Positions 60,001-64,000 of a DNA stretch of 64,000 nucleotides are shown here, piece after piece. Source of the stretch: Tubiluchus corallicola (taxonomy: Eukaryota; Priapulida; Priapulimorpha; Priapulimorphida; Tubiluchidae). Both the position numbers and the translations under genes were made by a program. The first letter of the stretch is position 1. Each line of letters opens with the position of its first letter. The DNA lies in assembly GCA_030141605.1 (NCBI GenBank), contig JAQGDQ010000268.1, forward strand, positions 205,305 through 269,304, in the 5' to 3' direction. Below the pieces are notes generated by a model. The model saw nothing but the letters and a program-made list of their open reading frames with translations, was not told the DNA's origin and searched no databases.

Positions 60001-63000
60001 GAGGCGCCTACTGTTCTTCGATTATTGGTGCCTGGTATTGTTGGGGGCTTTACTCACATGTGCACTTAAAGCCTATGCAAAACATACAGCCAAAGCGTGT
60101 GTTCATGATTAGTTTTGCTTTTTTCTTGCTATAAAAAACCTTGTGCAGCTAAAATTCGTTAATACTAGTGAAGAATGGTGAAGCGTTGTGTTTGGGGCAC
60201 GTGTAATGTGGTTGTTCACTATCCAGAAAGACTGGAACGAGGAGTTCGACTTATAAGCTTCCCGAACCCAAAAAAACTTTAGACAAGTGTCATGTTGGGT
60301 CAGAGCATGCGGGAGGCCACATTAACAGCTCAACACATTAAAAATGAATAAAAATTGTGCTGCCAGCTCAAAGAGAAGTTTTCTAATGTTTTATTATTAC
60401 ACTGTCCTATTATTTATTACTGCTGGCTACTTGTAGAATGTGTCCTGTTAAATCAGGACTTAACGCACTGCAACAAGATATTCTAGATCCTGTACAACAA
60501 AAAATAGGATTTTGTTATTTGAGCATGACTGTCTGAACGTAGTATAGTTATATAGTTCAGCTGGGCTAACTTACTTGGTTTTATTTAATTTATTCAGTTT
60601 TCGTTTTTATGTTAGAATTAGGTGCAAGACACTAAAATAATTTGTTTTGGTGTAAGTAAAAGTGTTATAAAAATTTTGCTTTACAACACATGTAAAGCAG
60701 AGTTAACACACATTATGTTTCATATTTGTTATTTTAGTACTTTCTTGTCACTTTTATTATAACTAATGCTTTTATTGTAACTATGTTAGAAACTGAGCAA
60801 TAAATCTTGATATAGTGCACATATCCTTGCATATAATAATTAAATCCTCTGTGTAAGGATTTACTAGACAAGTTCTTATAGTTTGGTTTGTAACACGATG
60901 AATTTTCCGGAATCGCTGATAAATCACTTAAAATTCACCCATTGTCCATGTTTTTCGCTCTTCTTTATATACTGTAGTGACTTGCAGTGAGTGAGTGTTT
61001 GTGAGAACGTGTGTTACGTGATCAAGGTGGATGGGGCTAAACGCCACTTGCTATTTATCTATTGTGGGGCTGGGGTGCAGCCCGTGTTATTATCAAACAT
61101 AATCTTCGAAAAATAACAAAATAAACCTACACAGATGTCGTAACCATGATTAGTTTCATATACATCCTCCTTTAGTGAAAGACAGTATGGAAAAAAAGTT
61201 TCACTAGGGGCCACCATCCACTTATTAACCAAGCCCAGTGTCGTTCAACTTACACAGCCGAATGCATACAGTAATTGCCCAGCTTTAAGCTTTATACAAA
61301 CAGTTAGCTCCTCGGGCAAATGAGCAAATAATGTTAAATTGAGGGGTAGTATCTTATTTTAGGTACTAATATTCTACAGACTAGTTTTTGGATTTTCCTC
61401 TAGTGAAGTAACTCTATAAAGCTGTCTTTTCCGCCGTGGCCTATAAAACGTACTACAAAACACTGCCATTTACTCTCTGTGAGGTCATCAATGCATACTT
61501 TTCACAAAAACTAATTTGGATTCTATGACGTTGTATATGTTAACATTAAGCTTATTATCATAGTTTTTGGAGCAAAAAGCAAAATGCAGAATGTTCGCAC
61601 ATTTGTTACCATCACAGCAGTAGCAGAAGGCAAAGACTATGCAGAATGTTTGTACGTTACTGATCTCAGTGCTGAATTTACTAGCATTTGTTACTTCATA
61701 AAGTTTCAACATTATGCAAAATGCTTTTGTTGTTGCCATTGTTTTATGGCATAGTGTGAGAGGGTGTTGCATTGTGTGGGTGGTGTGGTGTCATGCAGTG
61801 TGGGGTGGTTTTTTTAATATTGTGACATCACAATAGCGCGCTATTGCAGAAAAAATTTGAATAACTCATAGAAACTGCTGGAACTGCATGTTGCTTAAGT
61901 TTGCACATTTTACATTTGACAAATTAACACTATAAGACACCTGCATATCCTTGTGAATAACCCTGCCGGGTTCTGGAAAATGTCCGTCCTTCTGCTGTTG
62001 TTTCACCATCCAGAGAAGAGCTTTTTCAATCACGTTGAAATCAATAAAAATGTGCTTCTTGGCTTGACGGAAAGACTTCGCTACAAATGCCGTCAACCTG
62101 AATGAAAAGCATGCAGCCTAAACAAGTGAATGAATGGTTGACACATTCAATGATGGCTTTAAGCATGTGGTACAGGGACTGTTTGAGCCCTGTATGAGTA
62201 TAGCCATTCTTCCATTATATTTTTTATGAAATTTACAGGATGAATTTAATTTTGTGTCAAATGTTCATGTTTTTTATACAGTGTGGCAAATTGCAAACAG
62301 AAATCCAGCACACAGCAGCAGGGTTTAGCGCATGCTGATATTTAGACACCTGCATGTCCCTGTGAATAACCCCGCCCTAAACTGCAAAAGGTAAACAGTA
62401 TTGATCTCAGGTAATCACCAACAATTCACTGAATAGCGTTACTGTAGAACATTTTTTCTTTTTCTTTTGGTTAACTCCCTAGCTTAACCCGTGTTACATT
62501 ACATTAGACTAAACTACTTTTATTGTAGGATAAGAGTTATATGAAAAAACAAAGAAACATTTACTCAAACCAATAAAAGTTACCGTAACTCTAACGTACA
62601 ACAAAATACAGTACATACAGTGAAGAAATGTGAAATTTTGCATGGAAAAATGAAGCGGAACGACAAATTTTTGCAACAGTACAATTCACGTACCACATAC
62701 TGCCCGAGTCGTCGGAGTTTCCGAAAGCACTAAATGACCCATCCTTTCTTTGATAAGTCAACTCCCTTTGGTAACCTAAACAAACCGAGTAGCTGTTTTA
62801 AAATTCAGCTGCTGCACTGATTGGCATCTAACATAAGTTTGCTTCGTATTGAAAAGACTGCTTGTGTTGTTATAAGAACAACTAAGCCTAAGAAAGGCTA
62901 CAGGTTGGTCCAAAAAATCCAGACCTACAAAGTAGCTATAACTTGACCCAAGAAAAATCGAAAATAATTTATCAAGCTTGAAACGAAACATGCAAAACTA

Positions 63001-63275
63001 TTAACAACTAATCTGAAAGCGCAAGATTGAGTACCGAGTACTAAATTAAAAAATACAGCGATACACAAAATGTACGAACAACATTAGCGATATCTTACCG
63101 ATCTCCATAAAACGCGCAGCTTTATCCTTAACGTCTGATTTCAGTTGCTCAGTCTCTAGCAAGTAATTAGTAACAAATATGTTCGGAGCGAAATTCAGCA
63201 TGTTCTGTTCTCCGCATCCGAATGGCATTTTGAGCAGATTTCCAAGGTTTCCAATAGTTGGACCCATGACATCAC
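51060..63275 (-). CDS. CD109: CD109-like GPI-anchored thioester protein (A2M family), 3' half, twelve exons
   Basis: Alpha-2-macroglobulin family proteins carry an internal thioester that covalently captures targets; CD109-type members are tethered to the cell surface. Exons in transcript order (5' end first): 63275-63099, 62775-62694, 62097-61941, 59761-59681, 59462-59282, 58884-58679, 57928-57776, 56581-56522, 55108-54999, 53067-52887, 52241-52139, 51226-51060; 551 residues. The first exon has the thioester motif GCGEQNM (Cys codon 63216-63214). RVIHKDM 114 residues later supplies the catalytic His (codon 61955-61953), spaced as in C3. Next come the alpha-alpha toroid (LTAFVAKSF, YARHSSVDIEMTAYALL, GIPIMKWL, FGGFASTQ), then the CUB and receptor-binding domains (ELHMPSGYVADT; TCVVVDGFQAFDV; FDYYNT). 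The protein ends in an acidic stretch, small residues GGASAG and a hydrophobic tail without basic residues, typical of a GPI signal. The 5' half (MG domains, bait region) lies right of the window. CD109 is preferred over other TEPs because of the tail and the VIH motif. Confidence 0.93.
51579..51895. mobile_element. hAT-type MITE, 317 bp
   Basis: The left end TAGGGATGCACC and the right end GGTATATCCCTA form an inverted repeat (10 of 12). Flanking octamers gttgtaaa (51571-51578) and cttgtaaa (51896-51903) match at 7 of 8. The inside has several 'ggatc/gatcc' palindromic repeats near the left end. It sits in the last intron of the CD109-like gene; the 77-codon frame across it is meaningless. 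Confidence 0.8.
54545..54650. repeat. CA/CG-rich simple sequence
   Basis: Repeats of 'cccagacgc' and 'cacatacgcatg' in an intron of the CD109-like gene. Low-complexity DNA with no further structure. Confidence 0.6.
56175..56395 (+). mobile_element. tRNA-derived SINE
   Basis: The first 75 bases look like a degenerate tRNA: an A box (tagctcaatagtaagcg, 56183-56199) and a B box (gtgttcaactctcg, 56226-56239) at the normal RNA polymerase III spacing, with an intervening anticodon-arm-like stretch. A body of unknown origin follows and ends in an (ATT)n tail at about 56380-56395. Near-identical 'taagca' sequences flank it (56167-56172 and 56395-56400), a possible target duplication. It is antisense to the CD109-like gene, 127 bases downstream of one of its exons. 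Confidence 0.72.
56746..56870. repeat. 43-bp tandem repeat, about three copies
   Basis: Units begin with gttcattacctatagaa at 56746, 56789 and 56832. They differ by only one or two bases (ccattcgt / tcattcat / tcattcgt). Each unit carries 'caatgaac' and 'gttcatt', an internal inverted match that could form a hairpin. It is intronic to the CD109-like gene. Confidence 0.93.
57120..57175. repeat. (TTA)n microsatellite
   Basis: Short run of tta triplets in an intron of the CD109-like gene. Confidence 0.75.
57415..57775. repeat. Degenerate minisatellite abutting a CD109-like exon
   Basis: About 15 loose copies of a 20-24 base unit close to 'cttgctaagctgaatgactca' run from about 57415 to the edge of the exon at 57776. 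Units vary in length and base content, so the array is old. It lies at the 5' end of the intron immediately after the donor at 57775-57774 (minus strand). Confidence 0.85.
60175..60390 (+). pseudogene. THAP domain pseudogene fragment
   Basis: ATG 60175 opens MVKRCVWGTCNVVVHYPERL followed by GVRLISFPNPKK and a stop. After a frame change the text resumes as CWVRACGRPH, then QLN, then a decayed end around 60383. This is the order of a THAP (C2CH) zinc-binding DNA-binding domain: the first Cys pair (C5, C10), FP, CxRW-like, CGRPH and a final Cys-X2-His that is lost here (CAASSKRS). THAP domains of this CVWGTCN type are common in DNA transposons and in genes derived from them. It is in a CD109-like intron, antisense, with one frameshift and at least one stop, so it is not functional. 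Confidence 0.8.
62335..62381 (-). repeat. Partial copy of the CD109-like catalytic-His exon end
   Basis: Reading on the minus strand, CTTTTGCAG (62388-62380) is followed by a segment reading GVIHRDMQ and a GTGTCT donor (62346-62341). The real exon ends RVIHKDMQ with the same GTGTCT donor at 61940-61935. About 35 bases align with few mismatches, including the donor and the codon for the catalytic His. The copy lies in the intron just upstream of the true exon. Sequence further upstream does not match, so it is only a fragment, and its frame does not join properly to the previous exon (phase 2). Confidence 0.75.
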
Positions 63276-64000
63276 CTGTAGGTTTAAAACTTCAGTACTT
63301 TATATTGCAGTATAAAGAACAAAAACTGCAGCTTGGGACAAACTCTTGTGATCTATTAAAACAATAACAAAAATAACAAACAACCAGTTAAAAAACTTTA
63401 CAAATGTTTAAAAACATGTGCAGACGTTTCGACAGCAGTCTGCTGGCATCATCACCAGGTTAACGTCATCGGTGGAACAATATACAAACAAACAACCAGT
63501 TTATACATGGATAGAGCCTATACATACATATATATATATATATTGTTTGAATGTTGTACCACGGATGATGACAGTAGACTGCTGTCGAAACGGAACTGTC
63601 GATTCTAGACGGAACTGTTCTGAGTTGCATAATGGGTCATTTTTACGATTTGTTAAACAAAAGACGTTTTCTGATTAGCTAAACTGTGACAAAAATCTGT
63701 GGTAGATTTCTGTTTATTAACAAAAATTGTAGAATTGCACAAACCAAAAACAAGAAAACCTGTCAACTTTTGGAAATGCTTAGTCCTAGTTGGGAAACTA
63801 GGCACTAAAAACAATCAGTTGCAATAGTGAGTGAAACAATACAAAATTTTAATTGACAAACTTTCTGGTTTAACAATTAAAGTATCAGTTCAATATATAT
63901 ATATACACATAGATGAAGTATGCAGAAAAGTGTTAATAATTTCGATAATTTCTTTGTGACAGCTCTTAGTTTTGTACTGGTGTTGTGTTGTGAGTCAAGC
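63276..64000. other. CD109-like intron at the right edge
   Basis: Upstream of the thioester exon (acceptor ending 63276 on the minus strand) no further exon is recognised before the window ends. The stretch holds an inverted repeat (63425-63454 with 63563-63592), a 15-base direct repeat aacaaacaaccagtt (about 63377-63391 and 63486-63500) and TA-rich microsatellites (63523-63543, 63893-63905). Confidence 0.6.

Noticed and set aside
61488-61772. 94-codon minus-strand frame in a CD109-like intron
   Set aside because: Repeat-like wording (FCIVFAFC, HFAFC) from a locally repetitive stretch; no splice sites join it to the gene.

Overview
This is an AT-rich piece of animal nuclear genome. The genes are split by many GT-AG introns, and intergenic and intronic DNA is full of decayed transposons and short repeats. 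All six gene products are animal proteins, but none is diagnostic of a phylum. The RNASEK and CD109-like proteins and the small introns fit an invertebrate; I cannot name the species. There is no sign of prokaryotic DNA, operons, CRISPR arrays or rRNA genes.

Layout, left to right. (1) The last coding exon of ROMO1 (+, 1627-1735). (2) RNASEK (-, two coding exons, 5723 to 3083), complete. (3) A PLEKHF/Phafin gene (+, nine coding exons, 5930 to 17465), complete, head-to-head with RNASEK with 206 bases between the two start codons. (4) A gene-free stretch (about 18-25 kb) with a dead LINE, a MITE and a hAT-like element. (5) RBM25 (+, 25020-27200), complete and with no intron in its coding part. 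(6) RBM39 (+, 17 coding exons, 29695 to 46359), complete. (7) The 3' half of a GPI-anchored thioester protein of the alpha-2-macroglobulin family, CD109-like (-, twelve exons, 63275 down to 51060); its 5' half lies beyond the right edge.

Functions: RBM25 and RBM39 are both pre-mRNA splicing factors and sit in tandem. ROMO1 (mitochondrial inner membrane), RNASEK (V-ATPase-associated, endolysosomal) and PLEKHF (PI3P-binding endosome adaptor) are housekeeping membrane proteins. The CD109-like protein is a surface thioester protein. ROMO1 and RBM39 are direct neighbours in human, so part of this order may be old.

The exon models were joined by hand from reading frame, splice sites and recalled family sequence. 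Each complete model adds up to an open frame (RNASEK 96, PLEKHF 308, RBM25 726, RBM39 550 residues; CD109-like 551 residues in the window). I found no convincing undescribed system. The observations most worth checking are the run of interchangeable phase-2 exons in the RBM39 RS region, a partial copy of the CD109-like exon segment that carries the catalytic histidine, the intronless RBM25, and several mobile elements with recoverable ends.
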